From contig JAJYRQ010000009.1 in the NCBI GenBank assembly GCA_021794015.1, forward strand, positions 1-64,000: a stretch of 64,000 nt of DNA. The letters are read 5' to 3'. Numbering within the stretch: the first letter of the stretch is position 1; each line of letters opens with the position of its first letter. The translations under genes and the position numbers were made by a program. This DNA comes from Deltaproteobacteria bacterium. Lineage in GTDB: Bacteria; Desulfobacterota; Binatia; Binatales; Binataceae. Of the stretch, positions 1 to 9,303 are shown piece after piece. The notes under the pieces were generated by a model. That model was not told where the DNA came from. It worked only from the letters and a program-made list of their open reading frames with translations, and searched no databases.

Positions 1-391
1 CCCCGGTGGGGGAGAGGAATCAGGAAAAGGGGATGCGCGACGCGCGTCCCTGCCGCCATGCAATGGCCACGCGCGGGGGTGACAAGCAGGAGCCGGACGC
101 CCCACTGCCGTCATTCCCGCACGCGGTGGTGACCGCACGGCAGCTTGCCCGACCAACGGGAGCGCAATGCCACGGCGAAGCCCGTCTCCATCCCCATTGG
201 GGCGAAGGTGGGGGCCTGCTCAGCGCACGTCGGTTGTAAGCGGGGGATGGTCCGCAGACGCCGGGTCGGAGCTTGGCGCGGGGGCAGGACTTAGCCTGCC
301 GGGAAGGCCGGGAAACGGTGGATTCCAGCGTGTGCGCCGGGCATCATGGTTTGGTGCAGGCCCGGGCAATTGCCCTCAAAATTGGCCATGT
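1..391. other. Non-coding stretch before tRNA-Ser
   Basis: I see no convincing gene here. Short open frames exist on both strands, but none has a ribosome binding site or a recognisable motif. The core motif of small bacterial SRP RNA was looked for and is absent. The stretch probably holds the promoter of the tRNA gene, but no clear -35/-10 pair could be chosen. Confidence 0.5.
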
Positions 392-478
392 GGAGAGGTG
401 GCCGAGTGGTCGAAGGCACCAGATTGCTAATCTGGCATACGGGAAACCGTATCGAGGGTTCGAATCCCTCCCTCTCCG
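392..478 (+). tRNA. tRNA-Ser (anticodon GCT)
   Basis: The acceptor arms GGAGAGG (392-398) and CCTCTCC (471-477) pair perfectly and are followed by discriminator G at 478. The anticodon loop TTGCTAA carries GCT at 426-428, which reads AGC and AGU serine codons. A long variable arm (ACGGGAAACCGT region) and the T-loop GTTCGAATC are as expected for a class II serine tRNA. The 3' CCA is not fully encoded. An inverted repeat (TTTTCGGCT at 490-498, AGCCGAAAA at 521-529) lies just downstream and overlaps the end of the converging ubiD-like gene. It could terminate either transcript. Confidence 0.95.
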
Positions 479-497
479 CCGGTAAGGCGTTTTCGGC

Positions 498-1958
498 TTA
501 GCCGTCGCCCAGAAGCTTTGAGCCGAAAAAGCGCTCCGGCAAGCCACGTACCAGGGGAAGCGAGGCTTCGGCGGCGAAGTCCTCAAGCCTAAGCCCGGCA
601 TTACGCGGGCGAATCCGCTCGAAGGCGGCCCGGGCGGCAGCGTCTGCCGGCGGCGGTATGGTTGCGTCGATCAGCATCTTCGATCCCAGACGCTGCCACA
701 GCTCGGTGCCCGGCGCACCCAACTCGGCCAGGCTTGCGTCCATGGCGTGGTTGTGCGTGCCGGGAATGACCACCACGTCGCGCTGGGGGTCGACCCGGGT
801 GGTCAGCGCCCAGAGCAGCTCGGCGGGGTTGAAGATGTCGACATCGGCATCAACCGCGATGGCCAGCTTCGGATGCTGGTACTCGGAGGAGAGCGCGGCC
901 AGCAGCAGGTTCTTCGCCTCGCCGTAAGCACGCGGCGTCATCTGAACCACCAGGCCGAAAACCCCGGGCAGTACCATCACGTTGTGCAGGTTGGGGCCGC
1001 CGCCGACGTCTTTTAGACGGCGGAAGATCGCCGCGCCCATCGGCACCTTGTGGAAGACGCAACCCTCCATTTCGGAACCGTTTTGCAGGTTCTTGAAGAT
1101 CGCGTCGCGCCGGCGCGTCATGAATCGGTATTCCACCACCGGGTTGTTGCCGGTACCGGTGACGTAGTAGTCCTGGAACTCGGAAAAAGGCCCTTCCGCC
1201 TCGCGGTAATGGGGCGGGATGTGGCCCTCGAGCACGACTTCGGCGTCGGCCGGGACCTCCAGATCGACGCTTTCGCACCTGACCAGCGGCACCGGATGTC
1301 CAAGGTAGCCGCCGGCAATTTCGAACTCGTCGAGGCCGTAGGCAGCCGTGGTTGCCGCGGCGAAGTAGTAAAGCGGATGATGGCCGATGAAGATCGCCAC
1401 CGGCATCGGCTCGTTCCTGGCCTGGTACTTGGCGTAGTTTTTCCAGGTGTGGCGGGGGTAGAGCAGGATGCCCGATTTGTTTGGCCCCTTAATCTGGAGC
1501 CGGTGAAAGCTCACGTTGCGCCGGCCGGTATCGGGGTCTTTGCTCACCACCAGGCCGGAGCCGATGACCGCCCCGGCGTCGCGCCTGCCGGCCACGTGCA
1601 CCGGCAGTTCGGTCAAATCGAACTGGCCCGGTCCAAGCTTTAGCTCCTTGACCGGGCCGTCCTCGACGAGCGTGGGAGGGATCAGGCGACCCATTCGATC
1701 GGCCACGCGCGGCACCAGGGTTTCCAGCTCGGTGTCAAAGGCGAGGGCCGCCTGGCGCAGGTTGGCCGGGGCCTGGCCAAGGGAGCGCCAGTTGTGCGGC
1801 AGCTTTTCAAAGAAAAGCGCCTTGTCGCGCGAGCGGTAAAGCAACGCGCCCATCTGAGTCAGCGGATCGACCGGCTTGTCGATCCGAATCAGTTCGCCGG
1901 CTGCTTCCAGGGCGGCGATCCAGCTGCGCATGTCTTGGTTCTTCGATTCGTAAGTCAT
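498..1958 (-). CDS. UbiD-family decarboxylase
   Basis: A 486-residue protein of the UbiD family, which uses prenylated FMN to decarboxylate or carboxylate aromatic and alpha,beta-unsaturated acids. The conserved Arg-Glu-Glu triad is visible as R153 (in NVSFHRLQ) and E255/E260 (in REAEGPFSEF). The start ATG has a strong GGAGGA site about 8 bases upstream. It is the last gene of a minus-strand cluster with a CoA ligase, a crotonase and two MFS carriers. That context suggests decarboxylation of an aromatic or enoic acid rather than ubiquinone synthesis, since no ubi genes are near. No ubiX-like prenyltransferase gene is in the window. The substrate cannot be read from sequence. Confidence 0.9.
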   Translation of the reverse strand: MTYESKNQDMRSWIAALEAAGELIRIDKPVDPLTQMGALLYRSRDKALFFEKLPHNWRSLGQAPANLRQAALAFDTELETLVPRVADRMGRLIPPTLVEDGPVKELKLGPGQFDLTELPVHVAGRRDAGAVIGSGLVVSKDPDTGRRNVSFHRLQIKGPNKSGILLYPRHTWKNYAKYQARNEPMPVAIFIGHHPLYYFAAATTAAYGLDEFEIAGGYLGHPVPLVRCESVDLEVPADAEVVLEGHIPPHYREAEGPFSEFQDYYVTGTGNNPVVEYRFMTRRRDAIFKNLQNGSEMEGCVFHKVPMGAAIFRRLKDVGGGPNLHNVMVLPGVFGLVVQMTPRAYGEAKNLLLAALSSEYQHPKLAIAVDADVDIFNPAELLWALTTRVDPQRDVVVIPGTHNHAMDASLAELGAPGTELWQRLGSKMLIDATIPPPADAAARAAFERIRPRNAGLRLEDFAAEASLPLVRGLPERFFGSKLLGDG

Positions 1959-2112
1959 GTTGCAGTTCCTCCTGCAACGCCGGTTGGCCGCGGCGTCGGA
2001 TGCTTTCGGAGCGTAGTTCGAGCGCGGGCCTTGCCCGCGCCGAGCGCAAGACGAGGCCGTCCATGGGCCGCCGCCGCGCCGCGCGGCGCGCTACGCACGC
2101 GCAACGCGGCTC

Positions 2113-3366
2113 TCATCGCCTTGCCGACTCGGCCAATACGGGTTCGCTGCGGCTGCTCGCGTGCGCCGGGGTCAGCTCAAGCCGGCGGCACGCCAGCACC
2201 GTCAGCGAGGTGACGACCAGCGCCAGCACCATCCCGACGAACGCCCCGGTATAGCTGCCGCTTGCGTCGAAGGTACGACCCGCAGCCCACGGGCCCATCG
2301 CATTGCCGGCGAAAAACGCAATGTTGGTGAGGCCTGAAATCGCCCCGTAGTGCCTTAGCCCCAGAGAATAGATCGTCAAAAGCGGCAACAACGCCAGCGG
2401 CGTGCCCCAACTCAGCCCATAGCAAAAGACCGCCGGCACCAAAAAAACCGTCCGCCCGGCCCCGAGCAGAAGCGCCACGCCGATCGCTTCGGCCAAGAAG
2501 CTGAAAGCCAGGGCGCGGGCGGAGCCAATTCGGTCGGCGGCAAAGCCCAGCGCTATCTTGCCGACCGAATTCAGCCCGAGCACCACGCTCACCACGGCGG
2601 CGGTTGAGGTCGCACCGTAGCCGATGCCGGCCAGGTAGGGAGGCAGGTGAGAAAGGACGCCCCCTGCCACGCAGCCGTAGAGAAACTGGCCCAAAGCGAT
2701 GATCCAGAACTCCCGCGTCTCAAGCGCCTTGCCCAGATCGAGACCCGACACTTCCAGCGCCGCCGGCCGCTCTACCGCCGGCAAAGACGACTGCGCCGGC
2801 GGGAGACTGCGCAACAACGCCACGGTCGGTGCAACAACCAGCGCGATCGGCAGCGCCAGCAGCCCGTAGCCCGCGCGCCATCCCCACCGGCTGATGAAAA
2901 AATTGACCGCCATCACCATGGCGCTGCCGCCCAACGATGTCCCCGTCATGGCAACCGCCATCGCCACCCCCGACCCCTTCTTGAACCAGTTGCCGACGAT
3001 GAACGAGACCGGAATCAGGGCTCCGATGCCGACGCCGGCGCCAATCAAGCCATTGGCGCCCACCAGCAAGGAAAATGTCGTTGCCTGGCTGGCCAAGACG
3101 AAACTTAGGCCCTCGATGGTTGCGCCCAAAAGGATAGCCCAGCGGGCGTCGACCCAACCCAGCAGCCAGCCGGCGACGAGCGATCCCAGGCACATCCCCA
3201 CCGAGGCCGCGCTCGAAAGCAACGAGGCGCCCGCCCGGGTGGTATGAAACACCTGCGAAACCGGCTCGATATACAGGCCGCGGGGCGGAATGGCAGAGCC
3301 AAAGAGTACGACCACAACGAGCCACAGCCCCGCTACGGTCATCCAGGCGAGTTGGGAGCGCTTCAT
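2113..3366 (-). CDS. MFS transporter (NarK/OFA-like 12-TM carrier)
   Basis: Encodes about 417 residues with 12 hydrophobic segments in two halves, a major facilitator superfamily carrier of the inner membrane. The frame stays open upstream to 3612, but the hydrophobic protein begins at MKRSQLAWMTV (3366). Everything before that is arginine-rich and overlaps the neighbouring hydratase gene, so 3366 was chosen. It lies between a UbiD-like decarboxylase and an enoyl-CoA hydratase on the same strand and probably moves a substrate or product of that pathway. The substrate is unknown. The upstream ribosome binding site is weak, so the exact start is less certain than the identity. Confidence 0.82.
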   Translation of the reverse strand: MKRSQLAWMTVAGLWLVVVVLFGSAIPPRGLYIEPVSQVFHTTRAGASLLSSAASVGMCLGSLVAGWLLGWVDARWAILLGATIEGLSFVLASQATTFSLLVGANGLIGAGVGIGALIPVSFIVGNWFKKGSGVAMAVAMTGTSLGGSAMVMAVNFFISRWGWRAGYGLLALPIALVVAPTVALLRSLPPAQSSLPAVERPAALEVSGLDLGKALETREFWIIALGQFLYGCVAGGVLSHLPPYLAGIGYGATSTAAVVSVVLGLNSVGKIALGFAADRIGSARALAFSFLAEAIGVALLLGAGRTVFLVPAVFCYGLSWGTPLALLPLLTIYSLGLRHYGAISGLTNIAFFAGNAMGPWAAGRTFDASGSYTGAFVGMVLALVVTSLTVLACRRLELTPAHASSRSEPVLAESARR

Positions 3367-3479
3367 CGGTTTTCGCAACGGGTTCCCACCTGCCGGCCAG
3401 GCCGCGGCTTTTGCGGCCCCTGCTTGCGCCGCGCCGCCCGACGCGCAGACCGCGCGGCCGAAGTCCTTTGCGGTCCGGC

Positions 3480-4298
3480 TCAGTTGCCCTCGAAGCGCGG
3501 CTTTTCCCGCGCAACGAAAGCCCGGTAGGCGCGGCCGAAGTCCTTGGTTTGCATGCAGATGGCCTGCGCCTGCGCCTCGGCTTCGATGCACTCGTCGAGG
3601 CCGTGACTCCATTCCTGGTAGAGCATCGTCTTGGTCATGCCGTGAGCGAAGGCGGGACCGGCAGCGAGGCTGGTCGCCATCGCGTGCGCCTGGCGGGCGA
3701 GCTGTTCGGGCTCGACCAGCCGGTTATAGAAGCCGATACGTTCGGCCTCCTGCCCGTCGATGGCGCGGCCGGTATAGAGCAGGTCGGCGGCGCGTGACAG
3801 CCCGATAAGCCGGGGCAAAAGCGTGCAGGCGCCCATGTCGGCCCCGGCCAGTCCGACCCGCACGAAGAGGAAAGCTACCTTGCTCTGGGGAGTTCCGAAT
3901 CGCAGGTCGCAGGCACACGCGACCATCGCGCCCGCGCCGGCGCACACCCCGTCGATCGCCGCGATAATCGGCTGCGGACAGCTGCGCATCGCCTTGACCA
4001 GATCGCCGGTCATGCGGGTAAAGGCGAGCAGCCCGGTCATGTCCATCTTGACCAGCTCGCCGATGATCTCGTGGACATCGCCGCCGGAGCAGAAGTTGCC
4101 TCCCTCGCCGGTGAAGACTACGGCCTTTACGTCCGGGGCGAAGGCCAAGGCGCGAAAAACGTCGCGCAACTCCGCATAGGAGTCCAGGGTGAGCGGATTC
4201 TTGCGTTCCGGCCGGTCAAGCGTAATGGTTGCCACCTTTTCCGATACCGACCAGCCGAAATGGTTGCTCCTGTAGTTTGCCATTGCCGTTTGTTTCAC
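3480..4298 (-). CDS. Enoyl-CoA hydratase/isomerase family protein
   Basis: A 272-residue crotonase-fold protein acting on a CoA thioester. The first oxyanion-hole region is FCSGGDV (about residues 68-74) and the second is the [16 protein letters not shown] stretch. Where classical crotonases carry two catalytic glutamates, the sequence around GLAGADMGA has none, so simple water addition is not assured. An isomerase, hydrolase or lyase role remains possible. The GTG start at 4298 has a GGGAG site in front. The neighbours (CoA ligase, UbiD, MFS) suggest a step in breakdown of an activated aromatic or unsaturated acid. Confidence 0.85.
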   Translation of the reverse strand: MKQTAMANYRSNHFGWSVSEKVATITLDRPERKNPLTLDSYAELRDVFRALAFAPDVKAVVFTGEGGNFCSGGDVHEIIGELVKMDMTGLLAFTRMTGDLVKAMRSCPQPIIAAIDGVCAGAGAMVACACDLRFGTPQSKVAFLFVRVGLAGADMGACTLLPRLIGLSRAADLLYTGRAIDGQEAERIGFYNRLVEPEQLARQAHAMATSLAAGPAFAHGMTKTMLYQEWSHGLDECIEAEAQAQAICMQTKDFGRAYRAFVAREKPRFEGN

Positions 4299-4423
4299 GT
4301 CTTTCTCCCTCGCCTTGCGCCGGCGGGGCGTACCGCGGCCCCGGCCGGTCCGCCCGCCCGCACCTCGCGGCCGGCGCGGTCGCTTTGGTCAGGTTGTCGG
4401 TTGCTCGCAGCCGGCGGGACGGC

Positions 4424-5749
4424 TCACTCGAGACGGCCGCGGGTCTCCGGCACCACCAGCGCTCCGATCAGGAAGATGATCACCGCGCCCGCGATAGAGA
4501 ACGCAACCGAATGCGGAATCCCCGCCAGATTGCGCGCCATGGTGGTCGCGAACAGGGGCGTCATGCCCGCTATCGCGGCGCCCACATTCCAGCAGATGGC
4601 GGTTCCTGTGGCCCGGATGGCCGTTGGGAAACGTTCATTCAAGAAAATCGGTACCGGCGCATAGGAGACGTTTGCCACGATGGTCAGGGCGAGCACCACC
4701 AGCGTGATTTCGCCGAGGCTGCTTGCTCCCAGGGTGCTTAGCATGATGTATAAGAGCGGGAGCGCGATCACGTTGACCACGCCGATAGCGAGGAAAAACC
4801 GCCTTCTCCCGGTGAATTCACTGAGGTGGCCGGCCAGCGTTCCCGTGACGATAATTACCACGTTGGCCAAAGTAAGAATCCAGGCCAGTTGCGGCCGGAA
4901 CAGATGGTTGGTTACCGCCAAAAATGTCGGCAGGAAGCCCAACGTCAGGTAGTATTGCGAAAAACCGCCCATCGTGATGGCCAAATTCGCCAACACCACC
5001 AGCCGGTAACGGGGCGAAAACAATGCCCGCAGCGGGGCCCGCTCCAGCTTCTTGCCGTCGCGCCGCAGTTGGGACCAAAGCGGCGACTCCTCCAGCGCGC
5101 CGAAGATAAAAAGCCCCAGCACCGAGCTTAGAATCCCGGAGAAAAACATCACTCGCCATCCCCAGGCCGCGAAAACCGGACCGGAAAAAATCGACGAAAC
5201 CACCAGGAACACCCCGGAGGCCAGCAAACCGCCCAAGCCCGCCGCTCCTACCGCGATCGCCCCTGACAGCAGTCCGCGCCAGCGGGCACCGACGGTCTCC
5301 GTCCCGACCGTGAGCGCCGAAGCGGCCACGCCGCCGACAAAGATCCCTTGGATGAGCCGCAGCAGGAGAAACAGTATCGGCGCGGCCACGCCTATCTGCC
5401 GGATCGTCGGAACTGCTCCCATGAGCGCCGTTCCCAACCCCACGCTGATGACGGCGATCGTCATGGCTCGCCTGCGGCCGTGCCGGTCGGCGTAGGCGCC
5501 GAACAGCGCTGCCCCCGCAGGCCGCATCACCAGCGTGACGGCAAAGGCCCCGTAAACCCCTGCCAGCGAGAGCGTGGGCGACCGAGCGGGAAAGAAAAGC
5601 GGCCCGATCGTCGGCGCAAGGTAAAGAATGATAAAGAGATCGAACAGGTCCAGGGACCATCCAAAGATCGAAGCGCAGGCCGCAATCCAGACTTGCCGCC
5701 CCGAAGGCTCCTCGACCCTTACCACCCCCGCTGTGCTTTGCGCTGGCAT
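4424..5749 (-). CDS. MFS transporter (metabolite:H+ symporter-like)
   Basis: About 441 residues with 12 predicted membrane segments. The N-terminal region (GWSLDLFDLFIILYLAP) and the loop motif YADRHGRRRAM resemble sugar/metabolite:proton symporters that carry aromatic and organic acids. The ATG at 5749 was chosen because a GGGGGAG site stands just upstream, whereas the longer frame to 5806 lacks one. It lies between the CoA ligase and the enoyl-CoA hydratase on the same strand, so it probably imports the acid that the ligase activates. The exact substrate is unknown. Confidence 0.85.
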   Translation of the reverse strand: MPAQSTAGVVRVEEPSGRQVWIAACASIFGWSLDLFDLFIILYLAPTIGPLFFPARSPTLSLAGVYGAFAVTLVMRPAGAALFGAYADRHGRRRAMTIAVISVGLGTALMGAVPTIRQIGVAAPILFLLLRLIQGIFVGGVAASALTVGTETVGARWRGLLSGAIAVGAAGLGGLLASGVFLVVSSIFSGPVFAAWGWRVMFFSGILSSVLGLFIFGALEESPLWSQLRRDGKKLERAPLRALFSPRYRLVVLANLAITMGGFSQYYLTLGFLPTFLAVTNHLFRPQLAWILTLANVVIIVTGTLAGHLSEFTGRRRFFLAIGVVNVIALPLLYIMLSTLGASSLGEITLVVLALTIVANVSYAPVPIFLNERFPTAIRATGTAICWNVGAAIAGMTPLFATTMARNLAGIPHSVAFSIAGAVIIFLIGALVVPETRGRLE

Positions 5750-5930
5750 ATGCTCTCCCCCGGCGGAACTCCGCGCCTGTGCGCGCCGTCCGCCTTCGCC
5801 GCTCAAGCGGCGTAACCCCGGACTCCGGGTTACCCCTGGAGTTGCGCATCCGCCAAACTAAGGCGGCTGCGAATCGACCGTGCACAACACCCAAACCGAC
5901 AGCACAATCATCGAACTGACCGCACAATCA

Positions 5931-7532
5931 TCACGCCTGGCGCAACTTGAAGCGCTGGACCTTGCCGGTGGCAGTTTTGGGAAGTTCGCGGCGAAACTCG
6001 ACCCAACGCGGGGATTTGAAGGGCGCCAGGCGCTGCTTGACAAACTCCCTTAGCGTTTCGGCCGTGGCCGGCGACTCCAGGGAAGCCTCCTTGAGCACCA
6101 CGAATGCCTTGGCTTTGATGAGCCCGTCGTCGTCCGGTACGCCGACGACGGCCGCCTCGAGCACTTGCGGATGGGCCGCCAGAGCCGACTCGACCTCGAA
6201 CGGCGAGACCCAGATACCTCCGACCTTGAGCAGGTCGTCCACGCGGCCGGAATAATGGAAATAGCCTTGCGCGTCGCGCCAGTACTTGTCGCCGCTGCGG
6301 TACCAGGCGCCGACAAAGGCCCGTGCGGCGGCTGCCGGGTTGTTCCAGTAGCCGCAGGCGGTGGCGGGCGTGTAGACCCAAAGATCGCCTACTTCGCCGG
6401 GCGCGACCTCGCTGCCGTCGGGATTGAGCAGCCGCGCCTCGCAGCCGGGAATCGGCCTGCCGCTGGTACCGTAGCGAACGTCGTTGGGCCGGTTGCAGAT
6501 GAACATCAGCAGCGTCTCGGTTGTTCCGATGCAGTCCAGGATTTCGACGCCGAGACGCTCCTTCCAGCGCCGGGAAATCGCCTCGGGCAGCGGCTCGCCG
6601 GCCGAAAGACAGAAGCGCAAGCGATGGCCCGCAAGCGAGCGCTCGAGGTCCGGCGCGGCCAGGAGACGCCCGTAAAGGGTCGGGACCGCGCAAAAAATGG
6701 TCGGCCGGCGCTCGCCGATCAGGCGCATCACGTGCTCTGGCGTTGGCCGTTCGCGGCTCAGCGCCACCGTGGCGCCGGCGTGCGCAGGGAACGCGCCCGC
6801 GCAGCACAGGCCATAGGAGAAAGCCAGCTTGGAAGCGGAAAAAATCAGGTCTGCCTCGCCGATGCCCAGCGTCTTCTCCCCCTGCAGGAGCGCGGCCTGC
6901 TCCATGTCGGCGTGCCGGTGTATCACGCCTTTGGGCTTTCCCGTGGTGCCCGAAGTATAGAGCCAGTAGAGAGCGTCGCTGGGCCCAGTGGGTGCCGGCT
7001 CAAGCTCGTCGTCGGCCTCGGCGCTGAGCGACTCGAAGCTTTGGCAGCGGTCGTCTTTGCCGCCCGTTGCGCCGCATACCAGGACCGTTTCCAGAGCGGG
7101 GCTGGCCGCCAGATGTGGCGCAAAACGCGCAAGTAGATCGGAGGCAACCGCCAGCACCCGGGCGCGGCTATGCTGCAGCATGTAGCCGTAGTCGGATACG
7201 GCCAGCAGGGTATTCACCGGCACCGGTACGGCGCCGATCTTCGCCGCCCCCCAGAACAGGGCCAGAAAATCGACCCCGTCGTGCAGGCAGAGCATCACCC
7301 GCTCTTCCATCTTTAGCCCCAGCCGGCGCAAAACATTGCCCGCCTGGTTGACCCGGCGCGCCAACTCCGCGTAACTGTATGAGCCGCGATCGTCGATGCA
7401 GGCGATTTTGGCGCCCCGGCCTTCGCCAAGGTGCCGATCGATGAAGTGGACGGCGGCGTTGTACTGATCCGGCAACTCGGCCCAATGCGAGCGTGCCGCG
7501 ACTCCCTCCCCGCTAAGCTCGGCCAGATCCAT
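5931..7532 (-). CDS. Benzoate-CoA-ligase-like AMP-forming acid:CoA ligase
   Basis: A 533-residue ANL-superfamily enzyme that would activate a carboxylic acid to its CoA ester with ATP. The AMP-binding P-loop is YTSGTTGKPKGV, the A5 motif is CIGTTETLLMFICNRP, the hinge region is SGRVDDLLKVGGIWVSPFE, and the acylation lysine lies in PKTATGKVQRFK near the C-terminus. The A5 region and the hinge (DLLKVGGIWVSP) are typical of the benzoate/aryl-CoA ligase branch. A GGGAG site precedes the ATG. It is the first gene of the minus-strand cluster that continues with MFS, crotonase, MFS and UbiD. An aromatic acid is the likely substrate, but benzoate itself is not proven. Confidence 0.87.
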   Translation of the reverse strand: MDLAELSGEGVAARSHWAELPDQYNAAVHFIDRHLGEGRGAKIACIDDRGSYSYAELARRVNQAGNVLRRLGLKMEERVMLCLHDGVDFLALFWGAAKIGAVPVPVNTLLAVSDYGYMLQHSRARVLAVASDLLARFAPHLAASPALETVLVCGATGGKDDRCQSFESLSAEADDELEPAPTGPSDALYWLYTSGTTGKPKGVIHRHADMEQAALLQGEKTLGIGEADLIFSASKLAFSYGLCCAGAFPAHAGATVALSRERPTPEHVMRLIGERRPTIFCAVPTLYGRLLAAPDLERSLAGHRLRFCLSAGEPLPEAISRRWKERLGVEILDCIGTTETLLMFICNRPNDVRYGTSGRPIPGCEARLLNPDGSEVAPGEVGDLWVYTPATACGYWNNPAAAARAFVGAWYRSGDKYWRDAQGYFHYSGRVDDLLKVGGIWVSPFEVESALAAHPQVLEAAVVGVPDDDGLIKAKAFVVLKEASLESPATAETLREFVKQRLAPFKSPRWVEFRRELPKTATGKVQRFKLRQA

Positions 7533-7962
7533 AGGGTCTCAAGCTCCCGACTTGCCGCACGCGGCCGCTTCTCTCGGTCGCGCCATAAACGATAAGCGAG
7601 CCAAGGGCACGGCCTCAGGCCTTGTCAGCGCTCCTGCGAGGCTCTACGCGCCCAGGCACGCTGAGGCAATACCTCTTTTCGCTCTGGAACGCAAACAGAC
7701 AGCCTGACGTCTCAGACCCGCCGGGGCCGGAGAGCGCTACTTGGCTGATGCGCTCGCGCCGCTCCGGCTGCTTCCTTGGGGGCGGACGCATGCGGCGTGC
7801 CAGACTCGGGTCGAGCCATTTGGTGAAAAACGGGAGGTGTCTGTGGCCTTTGGCGACAGGCGTGGCTTCAACCGACACAGTAGCCGCGCGCGGCCTTGGC
7901 GAGTGCCTCTGCCAGGGCGCAATACGCAGCCGGACCCACGCCCTGGTGCGGGCCTTCGAAGC
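7533..7962. other. Intergenic region upstream of the CoA-ligase cluster
   Basis: A 430-base stretch with only short open frames that look like chance GC-rich readings. It should contain the promoter for the minus-strand cluster starting at 7532, but I could not pick a convincing -35/-10 pair or operator. No RNA gene or repeat was recognised. Confidence 0.4.
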
Positions 7963-8217
7963 TTACGAGGACTCGGCGGTGGCGGTTTGTACGGGGGCGC
8001 TGGCTTCAGCAGGGGCTTGGCCGCGCGAGGCGGCATAGTGGGCTTCGCAGAGGCCTCCCCGGAAACGAGGCTTGCGGCAGTTCTCGGCGGTGCAGGTCTT
8101 GTAGCGCGCCTTGGGCATCTCGCCGCGTTTCCAGAGGCGGTAATGCTTGCGGCAGTAGCGTTTGGCGAAGGCTTCGTGGTTACAATCGGTTGCCTGGCAG
8201 GTTCCTTTGTTGCTCAT
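7963..8217 (-). CDS. Small protein with two tandem C-x4-C-x9-C-x2-H motifs
   Basis: An 84-residue protein made of two copies of one putative metal-binding motif with identical spacing: C7, C12, C22, H25 and C42, C47, C57, H60. Each ends in the form YC/LC-x2-HY. A basic linker separates them, and the tail is Ala/Ser/Thr-rich and probably disordered. Similar short Cys/His motifs occur in many bacterial and phage zinc-binding proteins, often with nucleic acid contact. No enzyme domain is visible. It starts 25 bases after gpsA on the same strand and is probably co-transcribed with it. Zinc binding is inferred; the function is unknown. Confidence 0.7.
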   Translation of the reverse strand: MSNKGTCQATDCNHEAFAKRYCRKHYRLWKRGEMPKARYKTCTAENCRKPRFRGGLCEAHYAASRGQAPAEASAPVQTATAESS

Positions 8218-8242
8218 GCTCCTTCTCCGTCCGGGCCGGAGC

Positions 8243-9250
8243 TCAAAATTCCGGCTTGAGACTGCGGCTCAACAGCTCTTCGACCATAGCGCCCGGCGAG
8301 GCTCCTTCATAGAGCACCCGGCAGACCGCCGACACGATCGGCATCTCAACGCCGCACTGCTCGGCAATCCGCGCAACGGCCCGGGCCGTGGTTTGGCCTT
8401 CGGCGACCGCGGCCGGGGCTGAGTGGTCCGGTTGCGCCGCGTCCCCGGCTCTTGCGCGCGCCAAGCGCAGGCCCAGGGCGCGGTTGCGCGACAGCGCGCC
8501 GGTGCAGGTGAGGACCAAGTCGCCCAGACCGGCCAGGCCGGCGACGGTTTCGAGCTTTGCCCCTTTTGCCACGGCTAGGCGGCCAAGCTCGGCCAGCCCC
8601 CGCGTGATCAGCGCGGCGCGGGCGCTCAGACCGAGTTCGAGACCGTCGCTTATGCCGGTTGCGATGGCGATTACGTTCTTGGCGGCGGCGGCCAATTCAA
8701 CCCCGGCAACGTCGCCGCTGCGGTAGACGCGCAGAGTAGGGCTGGCGAAGAGCTTCTGAACATTCTCTGCCAACTCTGCCCGCTCAGCTGCGGCCACCAA
8801 AGCCGCAGGCTTGCGGCGCGCCACCTCGGAGGCAAAGCCCGGACCCGAGAGTACGGCCAAGCCCGCGTGCTGCGCTACCAACTCGCCCAGCACTTGCGTC
8901 ATGGTTCGCGGCGGCTCACCGTCCTCGACGCCTTTGACCACGCTCACGATGACAGTTTCCTGCCCGATGGCCGGCGCGGCCGGCGCCATGGCTGCGCGTG
9001 CAAAACGCGACGGTACGGCCATCACCACGACGTCCGCTCGCCGCGCCGCCGCCTGCCAGTCATCGCAGAGGCCGACCGTCGGCGGCAGGGTCACGCCCGG
9101 CAGATACGCTGTGTTTTGGCGGCCCAGCCGCAGCTCGGAGAGCAGGGCGCGCCGGCGCGGGCAAAGCACGACCTCGTGGCCGTTGCCCGCCAAGACAACG
9201 GCGAGCGCCGTGCCCCAGGCTCCCGCTCCCAAAACGGTTACCCGCGCCAT
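8243..9250 (-). CDS. gpsA: Glycerol-3-phosphate dehydrogenase [NAD(P)+]
   Basis: A 335-residue cytosolic enzyme that reduces dihydroxyacetone phosphate to sn-glycerol 3-phosphate for phospholipid synthesis. The N-terminal Rossmann fingerprint VTVLGAGAWGTALA, the LSGPGFASEVA motif, the catalytic-lysine region AAAAKNVIAIATG and the GLAGLGDLVLTCTG signature are all present. The length is normal for GpsA. A GAAGG site precedes the ATG. The order on the minus strand is DUF1054 gene, gpsA, small Cys/His protein, with short gaps that fit one transcript. Confidence 0.96.
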   Translation of the reverse strand: MARVTVLGAGAWGTALAVVLAGNGHEVVLCPRRRALLSELRLGRQNTAYLPGVTLPPTVGLCDDWQAAARRADVVVMAVPSRFARAAMAPAAPAIGQETVIVSVVKGVEDGEPPRTMTQVLGELVAQHAGLAVLSGPGFASEVARRKPAALVAAAERAELAENVQKLFASPTLRVYRSGDVAGVELAAAAKNVIAIATGISDGLELGLSARAALITRGLAELGRLAVAKGAKLETVAGLAGLGDLVLTCTGALSRNRALGLRLARARAGDAAQPDHSAPAAVAEGQTTARAVARIAEQCGVEMPIVSAVCRVLYEGASPGAMVEELLSRSLKPEF

Positions 9251-9303
9251 TTGACCTTCGGGCCTCTCGCCGCGCTCATCCGCGCATCAGCTTCAAGCCG
9301 CCG

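Noticed and set aside
1-391. SRP RNA or another structured RNA before tRNA-Ser
   Set aside because: The conserved SRP core sequence and RNase P or tmRNA hallmarks could not be found.
490-529. Strong terminator shared by tRNA-Ser and the ubiD-like gene
   Set aside because: The 9-bp inverted repeat has a 22-base loop and lies partly inside the coding end, so it was not called as a separate feature.
3367-3612. N-terminal extension of the MFS gene
   Set aside because: The extra 82 residues are Arg/Gly-rich, overlap the hydratase gene and precede a normal MFS N-terminus at 3366.
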